Notes: generated by a model from the letters alone, not told the origin. DNA of 64,000 nt from Chryseobacterium viscerum (GCF_002899945.2 NZ_PPEG02000001.1:620001-684000), one strand, 5' to 3'; shown: positions 9,204 to 18,198, numbered from the stretch's first letter. Program-made: numbers and translations.

Positions 9204-10025
9204 ATGAAAATAAAAGATCATTTTCTTTCACAGGAAATATTTGAAATACAAGAAACAGAAACAAAAGGTGTATTTAAAACCACCCCTACTCCATCCAATA
9301 TTTCCAGATATTACGAAAGCGAAGATTATATTTCTCACCACCAGGATTCCGGAAGTCTGAAAGAAAAGCTTTACAAATTTCTACAGTCTTTTAATCTGCA
9401 GTACAAAAAAAATATTCTTATTGATAGAATTAAGAAAGGATCAAAAGTTTTGGACTACGGATGCGGAGCCGGAGAATTTGTAAAATATATAGAAAATGAT
9501 TTTGAAACCTTCGGTTTTGAACCTGATGCCGATGCAAGAAAAGCTGCAAAAAGTAAAATAACAAAAGCAGCAATACTAGACGACATTAGTAAAATTGAAG
9601 ATAAAAGTTTAGATGCCATTACACTGTGGCATGTTTTTGAGCATATCGAAAATCAGAATGAAATGCTAAGCATTTTTCATAATAAACTAAAGGAAAAAGG
9701 AATTCTTATTATTGCTGTTCCCAACCCTACTTCTTATGATGCTAAACATTATAAAGAATATTGGGCAGCTTATGATGTACCAAGACACATCTACCATTTT
9801 TCTAAAAATGGAATGGAAAATTTAATTTCCAAAAAACCAGACTGGAAATTAAGAAAAATAAAACCTCTTATACTAGATTCCTATTACATCTCAATGTTAA
9901 GCGAAAAATACAAAAAATCACCCTTATTTTGGGCAAAAGCGGTCATTCACGGAACAATTTCCAACGTAAAGGCGCTTTTTTCAAACGAATTCTCAAGTTT
10001 GATATACATTATCGAAAAAAGATAG
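9204..10025 (+). CDS. Class I SAM-dependent methyltransferase
   Basis: A 273-aa soluble methyltransferase. The SAM-binding motif I is VLDYGCGAGEFVKYIE (about residues 83-98). The acidic strand-2 end FGFEPD and the post-motif WHVFEHI (about residue 144) complete a Rossmann-type core. A motif of the type NPTSYDAKHYKEYWAAYDVPRHIYHF is typical of the UbiE/COQ3-like 'methyltransf_23' group. The substrate cannot be told from sequence; relatives are often placed near cell-envelope or tRNA genes. It is the last plus-strand gene before a terminator at 10085-10115. Confidence 0.85.
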   Translation: MKIKDHFLSQEIFEIQETETKGVFKTTPTPSNISRYYESEDYISHHQDSGSLKEKLYKFLQSFNLQYKKNILIDRIKKGSKVLDYGCGAGEFVKYIENDFETFGFEPDADARKAAKSKITKAAILDDISKIEDKSLDAITLWHVFEHIENQNEMLSIFHNKLKEKGILIIAVPNPTSYDAKHYKEYWAAYDVPRHIYHFSKNGMENLISKKPDWKLRKIKPLILDSYYISMLSEKYKKSPLFWAKAVIHGTISNVKALFSNEFSSLIYIIEKR

Positions 10026-10084
10026 AAAACCGATTTTTGACCCATTTATGAAGGTCAGTTTTCAGCATTTTCACTATAAAATTT

Positions 10085-10115
10085 AAAAAACTCAGGATTT
10101 TTTCCTGAGTTTTTT
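10085..10115 (+). terminator. Rho-independent terminator after the methyltransferase gene
   Basis: Stem ACTCAGGA/TCCTGAGT with a T-rich loop and a run of six T; A-rich on the 5' side, so it could work in both directions. Confidence 0.85.
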
Positions 10116-10494
10116 ATTTCATCGAAATTAGTTTTTATCCATTTTTAAACTTTGTAAAAAATACTTTAACTGGGATCAAAAAATTTCACATTGCATTTCT
10201 TAATTTTAGAATCTTCTCCCCTACTCCATTTCATACGCAAACAAAAAATCAATGATCAATAATTCTCTTCTTTGATTTCTTAAAATTTTCCATCTGCTTG
10301 CAAAAATTCACTTTTTTAAAAAATTTTACATAAAATTGATTGCAGTGGAAAAAAATAGAGTTTTAAAAATCAAATTCTTTCACAATCATAATTAATTCAT
10401 TCTAAAACATACTTAAAGGTGTTAGTAGTCGGAAAAATATAATTTATTGATTTAAGAAGCATTTATGGAAGTCAATTTTATCACCTTAAAAGTA

Positions 10495-10521
10495 AAAACC
10501 GGAATTGATCCGGTTTTTTTG
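10495..10521. terminator. Terminator of the beta-helix gene region (possibly bidirectional)
   Basis: Stem AAAACCGG/CCGGTTTT around AATTGAT, followed by a T run on the plus strand and by an A-rich upstream side that serves the minus strand. It lies 5 nt past the stop of the minus-strand gene at 10526. Confidence 0.75.
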
Positions 10522-10525
10522 TTAT

Positions 10526-12424
10526 TTATAAATCAACAATCAAATTACTCAATAAGCTTGAATTTGCTGAAAAAGTAAAAAGAGTCATATTATCAACTTT
10601 AAATCTCACACTTAAAGGTGATGTCGTTCCAAAAGTATGTGCATTAAAAAAAAGTTCAGGAAAAGGATACGTGGGTTGAATCGTATACATTGCCCCTACT
10701 CTTCTATGACTATTGGAAAGTACAGGGCTGATCAAAGCTGATGTCATTCCATTAATAGTGGGTACAGGAGTATTTATCTTAGATAAAATATATTTAGCTT
10801 TATTCGATGGATCTGCTAGAAATACAGCTGAAGGAGTAAATTCCACTTTAGGTTGATTAGAGATATACACATTATCTCTGATGGTAGTAGACTGAATAAA
10901 ATCACTTGTAATACTGATTACGTCTTCCATCGTAGACACCGGTATAACCGACGCATTATCAGATATTAAACAGTAATTTACTCGTTTAGCAACCATTGTT
11001 ATCAGCTTAGAAATGGCTGTAAAATGATTTCTGGAAACCTTTATGAATGAATATTCAGAATATTGACCGTTAATTTCATCATGATCTTTATCGAATAAGA
11101 AACCCAAAGAACGGCCTATAAATTGATTATCAGTAACTTCCAAGGACACTGTGGAAGCTAGAACACCTGCAGCATATCTAGAATAGTCGCCCTCTGTATA
11201 AAGGATATGTGACGTATTATTCGTCACTGTAACTCTCTCGCATTTACCACCTTTACCCTGAATAATAAATAAACATTGTCCACCATTATACAACATTCCT
11301 TTTCCTTGTACATGGATATGCTTAACGTTATTAGAAGTAATAAATACATTAGAAATTGTACAATTTTTATCCGGCCACAAGTATACACCAGAATTAACAA
11401 TTTCAGCAATATTATCTGAGATTGAAATATTTGTAATATTACCCTTTTCAGTGTAAATCCCAGCCACAAAATTCATTCTTGTATAATTATAAACCTTATT
11501 ATTGGTAAAGGAAGAATTGCTTCCATGGATTTCGCAGGCACATCCAATTAATTTCGTTTGTTCATTACCTAAGAAGACATTATCATGCACCGATAAAAAA
11601 TTAACATTTCCATAGATTGTAGAGTGATCATTATTAATAATTTCATTACTCTTAACCAAATCTTCGAAGATACAGTTTTGAATGGTAGCTTTACTACCAT
11701 TTTGAGACCAACCAACACTTATACAATTGGTTAGATCACCATTAGTCCAATAAATTCCATCTATATCAACATTAGTACAATTGCCACCTTCAAAGCCAAT
11801 TCTACGCATGTATGAACTTCTCATTTGTGACAATTCACCACTAAAATCAATGACTCCCCTGCCCTTCATCGTAATATTGTACAAAGGTTTAAACTTTGCA
11901 CTATCAGTATCATTAAAACCGGAGAATAGAACAAAAGGCTTATCATCAAAAAAACCACCAACTTTTATGACGCTATATTCTTCAAATTCAATATCCAGAT
12001 AAGATCTTAATTCTAAAATATTAGCGTGTGCAATAACTAATTCAGCTCTATCACTGTAAGAATTAATAAGAAAATGACCATTAGGAAAAACTAGCTTCAA
12101 TCCAAGCTTGGAACTAACATCAAAAGCTTTTTGAATGGCTGGTCTTTGATCTGCAGTATATGAAGACTTTACACCAAAAGTCGTTACATAGACTCTTTTA
12201 GAAGAAAAAACTACGGTATTTACATAGTAATCATTCCCCCTGGATCGGTAAATAATCTCATCTTCCAGAACTTTAGGATCGTTAATAACGAGAATCGTTT
12301 CATCAATCCAAGTACTTACTTTTTGAAAAGTAACGCTTTCTCCTGTAAAGCTATCGATCAGTTGCACTAAATTGTCATTGGGAGCAGCATTTCCAACGGC
12401 GAAAAACTCATTTGTATACATCAT
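10526..12424 (-). CDS. Right-handed parallel beta-helix protein, tailspike/pectate-lyase-like
   Basis: A 632-aa protein. Residues about 85-130 (TTFGVKSSYTADQRPAIQKAF, then GLKLVFPNGHFLIN) match the start of Pectate_lyase_3-type domains, common in phage tailspikes and polysaccharide-active enzymes. The middle is a long run of short Asn-rich strands (for example NNVKHI, NNTSHI, VTDNQF, VSRNHF) typical of a parallel beta-helix. A short beta-rich C-terminal domain follows. No signal peptide, lipobox or type IX sorting domain is visible, so export by the usual routes is not evident. It stands alone between terminators, with no phage head, tail, integrase or lysis genes nearby. Enzyme activity cannot be assigned. 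It could be a cargo gene of phage origin or a polysaccharide-binding protein. Confidence 0.8.
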   Translation of the reverse strand: MMYTNEFFAVGNAAPNDNLVQLIDSFTGESVTFQKVSTWIDETILVINDPKVLEDEIIYRSRGNDYYVNTVVFSSKRVYVTTFGVKSSYTADQRPAIQKAFDVSSKLGLKLVFPNGHFLINSYSDRAELVIAHANILELRSYLDIEFEEYSVIKVGGFFDDKPFVLFSGFNDTDSAKFKPLYNITMKGRGVIDFSGELSQMRSSYMRRIGFEGGNCTNVDIDGIYWTNGDLTNCISVGWSQNGSKATIQNCIFEDLVKSNEIINNDHSTIYGNVNFLSVHDNVFLGNEQTKLIGCACEIHGSNSSFTNNKVYNYTRMNFVAGIYTEKGNITNISISDNIAEIVNSGVYLWPDKNCTISNVFITSNNVKHIHVQGKGMLYNGGQCLFIIQGKGGKCERVTVTNNTSHILYTEGDYSRYAAGVLASTVSLEVTDNQFIGRSLGFLFDKDHDEINGQYSEYSFIKVSRNHFTAISKLITMVAKRVNYCLISDNASVIPVSTMEDVISITSDFIQSTTIRDNVYISNQPKVEFTPSAVFLADPSNKAKYILSKINTPVPTINGMTSALISPVLSNSHRRVGAMYTIQPTYPFPELFFNAHTFGTTSPLSVRFKVDNMTLFTFSANSSLLSNLIVDL

Positions 12425-12444
12425 AATATTTTAATTTGATACTG

Positions 12445-12479
12445 CAAATGTATTCGCTGACAACGTCAAAACTTGACGT
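12445..12479 (-). promoter_or_regulatory. Promoter and inverted repeat in front of the beta-helix gene
   Basis: On the minus strand TACATTTG (12452-12445) fits the -7 consensus and lies 20 nt before the start. Immediately upstream, 12463-12479 is a perfect inverted repeat, ACGTCAA-3 nt-TTGACGT, overlapping where the -33 element should be. This suggests a repressor site controlling the gene. Confidence 0.5.
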
Positions 12480-12630
12480 AAAAAAAATATAATTTGAACA
12501 AATAATTCTATTATTACATTCAAGAAGAAAAAAAATCTATCTTAAAAGACACATACGCTAAATATAACCTCAGGTTATATCTATAATCATTAGAAAACTT
12601 CGATCAATAAAGGATTTTCTTCCTGTTTTA

Positions 12631-12668
12631 GAAATAAAAAAAGTCTGCTAATATAATTAGCAGACTTT
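12631..12668 (-). terminator. Terminator of pgk
   Basis: Thirteen-bp perfect stem AAAGTCTGCTAAT/ATTAGCAGACTTT with a 3-nt loop. On the minus strand it is followed by a T run. It starts 22 nt past the pgk stop. Confidence 0.88.
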
Positions 12669-12690
12669 AAAATATCTATTTTATTTTCTC

Positions 12691-13881
12691 TTAATTGTTG
12701 ATGGCTGCTACCCCAGGAAGCTCAAGTCCTTCAAGACTTTCAAGCATTGCTCCACCACCGGTAGAAACATAACTTACCTGATCAGCATATCCAAATTGCT
12801 TAACAAAAGCTACACTGTCTCCTCCTCCAACTAAAGAGAAAGCTCCTAATCTTGTTGCTTCGGCGATACTTTCACCAAGAGCAATCGTTCCGCCAGCAAA
12901 ATTTGACATTTCAAAAACTCCAATAGGACCATTCCAAAGAATAGTTCTTGAATTTAATAATACATCATTGAACTGATCTCTAGATTTATGACCAGCATCA
13001 AGTCCCATCCATCCTTCTGGGATTGCATAGATATCAACCTCTTTTCTTTCCACCTCATTACTGAAGCTTTCTGCGATGATTGCATCAGATGGAAGATATA
13101 CTTTTACTTTATGTTCTTTTGCTTTTCCTAAAATCTCAAGAGCTAAAGGAAGCTTATCCTCTTCTACTAAAGAATTTCCGATTTTTCCTCCCAAAGCCTT
13201 AATAAAAGTGAATGCCATACCTCCTCCAATGATCAGATTATCTACTGCAGGAAGGATATTTTCTATAATGGTGATTTTAGTTGAAACTTTAGAACCTCCC
13301 AGAATAGCTGTAACAGGTCTTTCTCCACTCTTTAATACTTTATCGATTGCCTGAAGCTCGTTAGCCATTAGTAAACCGAAATATTTAGTTGATTCAAAAT
13401 ACTGAGCAATCACAGCAGTAGAAGCATGAGCTCTGTGTGCAGTACCGAATGCATCATTTACATAAGCATCCCCTAACTTAGAAAGCTTTTCAGCAAAAGC
13501 AGCATCTCCTTTTTCTTCTTCATTATGAAAACGTACATTTTCTAATAATAAGATTTCCCCTGGTTTTAGTTCAGCAGCAGCTTGCTCTGCTTTCTCCCCA
13601 ATACATTCATCCACGAACTTTACTTCCTGTCCTAAAACATTAGAAACTTCACCAACAATATGTTTAAGAGAAAATTCATCTTTAACCTCCCCTTTAGGTC
13701 TCCCAAGGTGGGTAATTAAAATGACAGAACCACCATCATTAAGGATTTTCTCCACTGTTGGTTTTACAGCAACAATTCTTGTGTTGTCTGTCACCTTCAG
13801 TTGATCGTCCTGAGGAACATTGAAATCCACTCTTACCAGAGCCTTCTTGTCTTTAAAATTAAAATCATTGATTGTTTTCAT
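12691..13881 (-). CDS. pgk: Phosphoglycerate kinase
   Basis: Glycolytic enzyme transferring the acyl phosphate of 1,3-bisphosphoglycerate to ADP. At 396 aa it is the standard bacterial length. N-terminal substrate motifs RVDFNVP (about 17-23) and HLGRPKG (about 59-65) are intact. The nucleotide domain has [10 protein letters not shown], the glycine-rich [13 protein letters not shown] and, near the end, [13 protein letters not shown]. It is one of few minus-strand genes in the left part of the window and is transcribed away from the putative origin, as expected for a highly expressed leading-strand gene. It has a leader of about 105 nt if the -7 box at 13995-14002 is used. Confidence 0.97.
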   Translation of the reverse strand: MKTINDFNFKDKKALVRVDFNVPQDDQLKVTDNTRIVAVKPTVEKILNDGGSVILITHLGRPKGEVKDEFSLKHIVGEVSNVLGQEVKFVDECIGEKAEQAAAELKPGEILLLENVRFHNEEEKGDAAFAEKLSKLGDAYVNDAFGTAHRAHASTAVIAQYFESTKYFGLLMANELQAIDKVLKSGERPVTAILGGSKVSTKITIIENILPAVDNLIIGGGMAFTFIKALGGKIGNSLVEEDKLPLALEILGKAKEHKVKVYLPSDAIIAESFSNEVERKEVDIYAIPEGWMGLDAGHKSRDQFNDVLLNSRTILWNGPIGVFEMSNFAGGTIALGESIAEATRLGAFSLVGGGDSVAFVKQFGYADQVSYVSTGGGAMLESLEGLELPGVAAINN

Positions 13882-13990
13882 AAGTAGATTTATTTTTTTC
13901 TAAGTTTCATGAAACCGGCGTGGCCAAAGTCCGGGGTTCATTCCGGAAAATCTCGCAACGATAATTTCATCAATCTTATTGAATTTCTGT
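13882..13990 (-). other. GC-rich leader of pgk
   Basis: Between the pgk start and its likely promoter lies an island distinctly richer in G and C than its surroundings (13911-13958). It has three CCGG tetramers and a 12-nt palindrome GTTTCATGAAAC at 13904-13915. It could fold in the mRNA leader, but I recognise no known riboswitch. Short ORFs cross it on both strands (see rejected items). Confidence 0.4.
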
Positions 13991-13994
13991 TTCA

Positions 13995-14002
13995 CAAATG
14001 TA
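13995..14002 (-). promoter_or_regulatory. -7 promoter box of pgk
   Basis: TACATTTG on the minus strand matches TAnnTTTG. A TTG at 14021-14019 lies 16 nt further up, slightly short for the usual spacing. Confidence 0.5.
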
Positions 14003-14524
14003 AGGTTTTAAACTTTTTCAACACTTTCATTAAAATAAAAGTTTTCAAAAACTTTCCCCAGACCCAATCACCCATTAATCAACAATTTTATCTCTTTATA
14101 GAAAAAGAATAATGTAGTTGTTGTTGTATGTTGTTAGTTTAGGGGATAAGTTTTAGCTTAAAAGTTGGTAACACTCAACTTGTATTGAATTCATATTTAA
14201 CTCACAATATAAATCCTTGTAAACCCGCTATTTCACATACTTATTAACAAATGTTGGTAACTTTGAAAAGAATCAATTATTAGTTATTTTATTATGGAGA
14301 AATCTGGGGATAGCTGAAGAAAACATCTGGAAAGTTGTGGTGAAAATTTGCTGAAAGGTTTTCTATTACGAAATAAATTGATCTTTAAAAATAGAAAGTT
14401 GATAAAAGTTTTCCACAGTTATTAACATACCTTTTCACAATTAACTCACGGTTTACTAACACGAATTGTTATTATTCTTACCTTTGTAAGGAAATAGAAT
14501 CTAATAAAGCTTAATAAGAGTATT
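14003..14524. other. Candidate chromosomal replication origin (oriC)
   Basis: An AT-rich gene-free region between the divergent genes pgk and rpiB. Line 14041-14100 has 2 G and 17 C; the next, 14101-14160, has 16 G and 1 C. DnaA-box-like sites (consensus TTATCCACA) with 8 of 9 matches are TTTTCCACA at 14409-14417 and, inside rpiB, 14630-14638, plus the reverse-oriented 14644-14652 and 14683-14691. Weaker 7-of-9 sites are at 14141, 14305 and 14336. Three 9-mers each occur twice: GTTGGTAAC (14164, 14253), TTATTAACA (14241, 14419) and TTAACTCAC (14197, 14441). Two parS-like sites lie 5-7 kb away. dnaA is not in the window, but oriC and dnaA are often separate in this phylum. Confidence 0.6.
14479..14486 (+). 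promoter_or_regulatory. -7 promoter box of rpiB
   Basis: TACCTTTG matches TAnnTTTG and lies 38 nt before the rpiB start. No well-spaced -33 TTG. Confidence 0.45.
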
Positions 14525-14959
14525 ATGAAAAGAAAAATTGCGATTGCAGCGGACCATGCAGGCTATGAATATAAGGAGATTGTTAAGAACTACCTTTCAG
14601 AACGTTTTGAAGTACAGGATTTTGGAACGTTTTCCACAAACAGTGTGGATTATCCTGACTTTGTACACCCTGCTGCAACCTCTGTGGAAAACGGAGAAAA
14701 TGAGCTCGGAATTTTGATCTGCGGAAGCGGAAATGGGGTTCAGATCACTGCGAACAAACATCAGAAAATAAGATGCGCACTTTGCTGGATGCCGGAGATT
14801 GCAACACTGGCAAGACTGCATAATGATGCCAACATGATTTCAATGCCGGCAAGATTTATATCAAAGGAACTGGCTCTTGAAATTGTAGATAAATTTCTTT
14901 CAACTGACTTCGAAGGTGGAAGACACCAGAACAGAGTTGATAAAATTGCTGTTTGCTAA
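14525..14959 (+). CDS. rpiB: Ribose 5-phosphate isomerase B
   Basis: Interconverts ribose 5-phosphate and ribulose 5-phosphate in the pentose phosphate pathway. At 144 aa it is standard length. The phosphate/substrate motif AADHAGYEYKE is at about residues 7-17, and the catalytic-base motif ICGSGNGVQI, with its conserved Cys, is at about 65-74. HNDANMISMPAR follows in the C-terminal half. Four DnaA-box-like 9-mers fall in or just before its first 170 nt, which may mean that the origin region extends into the gene. Confidence 0.95.
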   Translation: MKRKIAIAADHAGYEYKEIVKNYLSERFEVQDFGTFSTNSVDYPDFVHPAATSVENGENELGILICGSGNGVQITANKHQKIRCALCWMPEIATLARLHNDANMISMPARFISKELALEIVDKFLSTDFEGGRHQNRVDKIAVC

Positions 14960-15294
14960 ATATACTAAGGCTTGTAAATCGTATTACAAGCCTTATTTAT
15001 TTTTTATTCGTACATTTGCAATGTCCAATAGAAATTACACTCTATTATTCTCCAAAGCCTTTCTTATATTTGAAATATATTTAATAGAAGGTTTTTCTCT
15101 TTTCTTCTCAAGAATTGTATTAATTTTATACAAAACTAAAGCTCCCGTTGTAAGTAAACTGAAAGATAAGTTCTGATGATTTTACACAAAGAATCTAATG
15201 ATGAAATTGAATAACCTTTATAAGGAATAAAGTAGGAAGATTAGAAAAAGGTTTTATTTGAACTAAGACCAAAACATTTAAAAAGAAAATTAAA
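14960..15294. other. Intergenic region rpiB-rnr
   Basis: 335 bp. It opens with the rpiB terminator. The rest is AT-rich, and I see no ORF with coding character. No clear promoter box is found close to rnr. Confidence 0.55.
14967..15005 (+). terminator. Terminator of rpiB
   Basis: Eleven-bp perfect stem AAGGCTTGTAA/TTACAAGCCTT with a 6-nt loop, followed by a T-rich tail. Confidence 0.88.
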
Positions 15295-17463
15295 ATGCCA
15301 AAAAAAAGAAAATATATAAGTCATAAAAATGATTTAAAAATGATGGAGATCGGAAGATTGATTCTCCGTTTTATGAATGCGAATGCATCTAAAATTTATA
15401 ATTATAAGCAGATCGCCGACGGTATAGATTACAAAAATCCAAGACAAAGAGAACTTGTAATCCAGGCGCTGCATAAACTTCAGGGATCTGAAAAGATCAA
15501 AGAAGTAGAAAAAGGAAAGTATATCGTGAACCTGAAAATTGCAGGAACCCTAACTGGAATTATTGACTTCAACCAAAGCGGAAATGCTTACGTAAAAGTG
15601 GAAGGATTGGAAGATGATGTCTTTGTACATGCCAAAAATGTGAAGGATGCCTTGCAAGGAGATAAGGTTCTTATTATAACTTATCATTATAAAGGAAAGA
15701 AGCTGGAAGGTTCTGTTCTGGAAGTTTTGGAAAGAACCAGAACTGAATTTGTGGGAATATTTCAGAAGGTGGCTCATAAGGATTTCGGCTTTGTTGTTTG
15801 TGATAAAAAATCAATCAACACAGATATCTTTATTTCAAAAGCAAAGTTCAACAATGCTGAAGATGGAGATAAGGTAATTGTAAAAATGACTGAGTGGAGA
15901 CCCGGAGATAAAAATCCAGAAGGTGAAATCATTCAGGTGTTGGGTGCTCCGGGAGAACATGAAACAGAGATCCACTCTATCCTTGCAGAATATGGTTTGC
16001 CTTATGAATTTCCACAGGAAGTGGAAGCAGATGCTGATAAAATTGACAGAAGTATTACTGACGAGGAAGCAGCAAAACGATGGGATATGCGTAACATCTG
16101 TACGTTTACCATTGACCCTAAGGATGCGAAGGACTTTGATGACGCCTTATCAATGAGAAAACTGGAAAATGGAAACTGGGAAATCGGTGTTCATATTGCA
16201 GATGTGTCCCATTATGTAGTTCCGGGGACTATCCTTGATGATGAAGCATATAAAAGAGCCACTTCGGTTTATCTTGTAGACAGAGTGGTACCGATGCTTC
16301 CGGAAGTTTTAAGTAATGATGTTTGTTCCCTTCGTCCACACGAAGATAAATATACTTTTTCAGCTGTTTTTGAATTAAATGACAATGCAGAAATTCAGAA
16401 AGAGTGGTTTGGAAGAACAGTTACTCATTCCGACAGAAGATTTACCTATGAGGAAGCTCAGGAGCGTATAGAAAGCGGACAGGGAGATCTTGCTGAAGAA
16501 ATCAATGTTCTTGACAGACTTGCGAAGATCATGCGTAATGAGCGTATCAGAAGAGGGGCTATTACTTTTGACAGAAGTGAAGTAAGATTCAATCTGGATG
16601 AAAATAATCAACCGATCGGCGTTTATTTTAAAATAAGCAAGGATTCTAATCACCTGATCGAAGAGTTTATGCTTCTGGCCAATAAAAAAGTATCGGAGTT
16701 TGTATCCCTGACCAAAAAGAAAGAGATCACAAACAATACATTTATTTATAGGGTTCACGACGATCCGGATCCGGCAAAACTAGAGTCATTAAGAGACTTT
16801 GTAGCTACTTTCGGATATAAAATGGATCTTGCCAATACCAAGAAGGTTGCAGAATCTTTAAACAAACTTCTTCATGATGTAAAAGGGAAAGGAGAAGAAA
16901 ATATGATCGAAACACTGGCGATGAGAAGTATGAGTAAAGCGGTGTATTCTACAGAACCAATTGGCCACTATGGGTTAGGTTTTGAATACTATAGCCACTT
17001 CACCTCTCCTATCCGTCGTTACCCGGATTTGATTGCCCACCGTCTTCTTCAGCATTATCTGGATGGAGGAAAATCTCCGGCCAAACCTGAGCTTGAGGAA
17101 AAAGCTAAACATTGCAGTTCAATGGAAAGACTAGCAGCTGATGCAGAAAGAGATTCTATCAAATATATGCAGGTGAAATTCATGGAAAAGCATCTTGGAG
17201 AAACTTTCACGGGGGTAATTTCAGGGGTTGCTGAATTCGGATTCTGGGTAGAAATTCCAGAAAACGGTGCCGAAGGTCTGATCAAATTAAGAGACCTGGT
17301 AGATGACTCTTATATGTATGATGCCAAAACTCACGCTGTTTATGGGTCAAGACATGGAAATAAATATCAGTTGGGAGATCAGGTTCAGATCAAAGTAGTG
17401 AAAGCGAATTTGATTCAAAAGCAGCTTGACTTCAAGATTGTGGATAATGACCAGGATAGATAA
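15295..17463 (+). CDS. rnr: Ribonuclease R
   Basis: Processive 3'-5' exoribonuclease of the RNB family (RNA decay and rRNA quality control). The 722-aa protein has an N-terminal winged-helix segment (about 15-80), cold-shock/OB domains (about 85-220), and the RNB catalytic core with DPKDAKDFDDALS near residues 274-286, which carries the metal-binding aspartates. Further core motifs are RVHDDPDP and HFTSPIRRYPDLIAHR. The C-terminal S1 domain starts at FTGVISGVAEFGFWVEI (about 636). The start is the first ATG after an A/G-rich stretch. The next gene overlaps its end by 17 nt. Confidence 0.96.
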   Translation: MPKKRKYISHKNDLKMMEIGRLILRFMNANASKIYNYKQIADGIDYKNPRQRELVIQALHKLQGSEKIKEVEKGKYIVNLKIAGTLTGIIDFNQSGNAYVKVEGLEDDVFVHAKNVKDALQGDKVLIITYHYKGKKLEGSVLEVLERTRTEFVGIFQKVAHKDFGFVVCDKKSINTDIFISKAKFNNAEDGDKVIVKMTEWRPGDKNPEGEIIQVLGAPGEHETEIHSILAEYGLPYEFPQEVEADADKIDRSITDEEAAKRWDMRNICTFTIDPKDAKDFDDALSMRKLENGNWEIGVHIADVSHYVVPGTILDDEAYKRATSVYLVDRVVPMLPEVLSNDVCSLRPHEDKYTFSAVFELNDNAEIQKEWFGRTVTHSDRRFTYEEAQERIESGQGDLAEEINVLDRLAKIMRNERIRRGAITFDRSEVRFNLDENNQPIGVYFKISKDSNHLIEEFMLLANKKVSEFVSLTKKKEITNNTFIYRVHDDPDPAKLESLRDFVATFGYKMDLANTKKVAESLNKLLHDVKGKGEENMIETLAMRSMSKAVYSTEPIGHYGLGFEYYSHFTSPIRRYPDLIAHRLLQHYLDGGKSPAKPELEEKAKHCSSMERLAADAERDSIKYMQVKFMEKHLGETFTGVISGVAEFGFWVEIPENGAEGLIKLRDLVDDSYMYDAKTHAVYGSRHGNKYQLGDQVQIKVVKANLIQKQLDFKIVDNDQDR

Positions 17464-17959
17464 GTATATTGTATTTAGTATCTTAAATGCAATATTATTG
17501 GTAACAGTCATTTTTAACACTGTTATCAATTTTTATCTGTTTGTGCTCGCTATGATCGTCCTTGTAGTCCTATGTAATATTTTAATCAAAATGAATATTA
17601 TTAATATTGATAAACAAGGGAAAAAGTACTTTTTTGGAGTTACATTTCCACAGATAATTAATGGATTCTTTTTGATCAATTATCTTACAGGAATGAATCC
17701 TACCAAAGAAACATATTGTTTCAGAAATATGATTTCAGAGGTTGGAAGTGTACGAAGTCATCAGAAAGGAAAGACAACATACGTTTATTTGAGTGGAAAT
17801 GCCTATGAATATTCTTATATGACAAGAAGTTTTTTCATTGATTATAAAAGAATGTTGTTTAAAAATCAGATTACCTATACCTTTGAACGAGGTATTTTTG
17901 GGCTTAAAATTAGAAAAGACTTCGAGTTTACTTTTAATGAAAATTGCCTGGAAAAATAA
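17447..17959 (+). CDS. Small membrane protein of unknown function
   Basis: About 170 aa from the ATG at 17447, which overlaps the 3' end of rnr; the frame is open 21 nt further upstream but that start lies deeper in rnr. The N-terminus (MTRIDKYIVFSILNAILLVT...) forms two closely spaced hydrophobic segments, giving a helical hairpin. A soluble part of about 110 residues rich in Tyr, Phe and Lys follows (FFIDYKRMLFKNQITYTFERGIFGLK). I do not recognise a family. Overlap with rnr suggests cotranscription; terminated at 17992. Confidence 0.7.
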   Translation: MTRIDKYIVFSILNAILLVTVIFNTVINFYLFVLAMIVLVVLCNILIKMNIINIDKQGKKYFFGVTFPQIINGFFLINYLTGMNPTKETYCFRNMISEVGSVRSHQKGKTTYVYLSGNAYEYSYMTRSFFIDYKRMLFKNQITYTFERGIFGLKIRKDFEFTFNENCLEK

Positions 17960-17991
17960 ATTTGTTGAGATCATCAGCAAAGTATAACGCA

Positions 17992-18028
17992 AAAGAGGTT
18001 GTTCCCAAAAAGAACAGCCTCTTTCTTT
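17992..18028 (+). terminator. Terminator after rnr and the membrane protein gene
   Basis: Stem AAAGAGGTTGTTC paired with GAACAGCCTCTTT (with G-U pairs in RNA), then a T run. Confidence 0.85.
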
Positions 18029-18167
18029 TTAAGAAGTTAAAAAATCACCCAAAATAATTTTAAGATCTGGTCACGTTTCAGGGCTTATCATTCTTACTCC
18101 TCTCCTATTTCCTTAAAAATTTCAGATTAAACTCTCCTTAAAATCCAGTTGATATATCACAACTTTA

Positions 18168-18198
18168 TTGAATAATTAAATCATAAAGTATAACTTTG
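18168..18198 (+). promoter_or_regulatory. Promoter of the LysE-type exporter operon
   Basis: TTG (18168-18170), 20-nt spacer, TAACTTTG (18191-18198): a full match to the Bacteroidota -33/-7 pattern, 43 nt before the start codon. Confidence 0.75.

Larger units (their letters stand above)
10026..10525. other. Gene-free, C-biased, AT-rich spacer with two terminators
   Basis: About 500 bp between the methyltransferase and the convergent beta-helix gene. I see no convincing ORF. It holds a terminator at each end (10085-10115 and 10495-10521). A roughly 20-nt segment is imperfectly repeated, catttatgaaggtcagtttt near 10043 and catttatggaagtcaatttt near 10461, each followed within 60 nt by a terminator. 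Confidence 0.6.

Noticed and set aside
10526..12424. Prophage remnant
   Set aside because: No integrase, attachment repeat, structural or lysis gene lies near the beta-helix gene.
13909..14112. 67-codon plus-strand ORF (MKPAWPKSG...) over the pgk leader and the reverse 31-codon GTG ORF ending WPRRFHET
   Set aside because: Both cross the GC-rich island and have no ribosome site. The reverse one would start inside the pgk -7 box. I treat the region as leader/origin DNA, though conservation analysis could change this.
14916..15176. 86-codon plus-strand ORF overlapping the rpiB end
   Set aside because: It runs through the rpiB terminator and has an unstructured, AT-driven composition.
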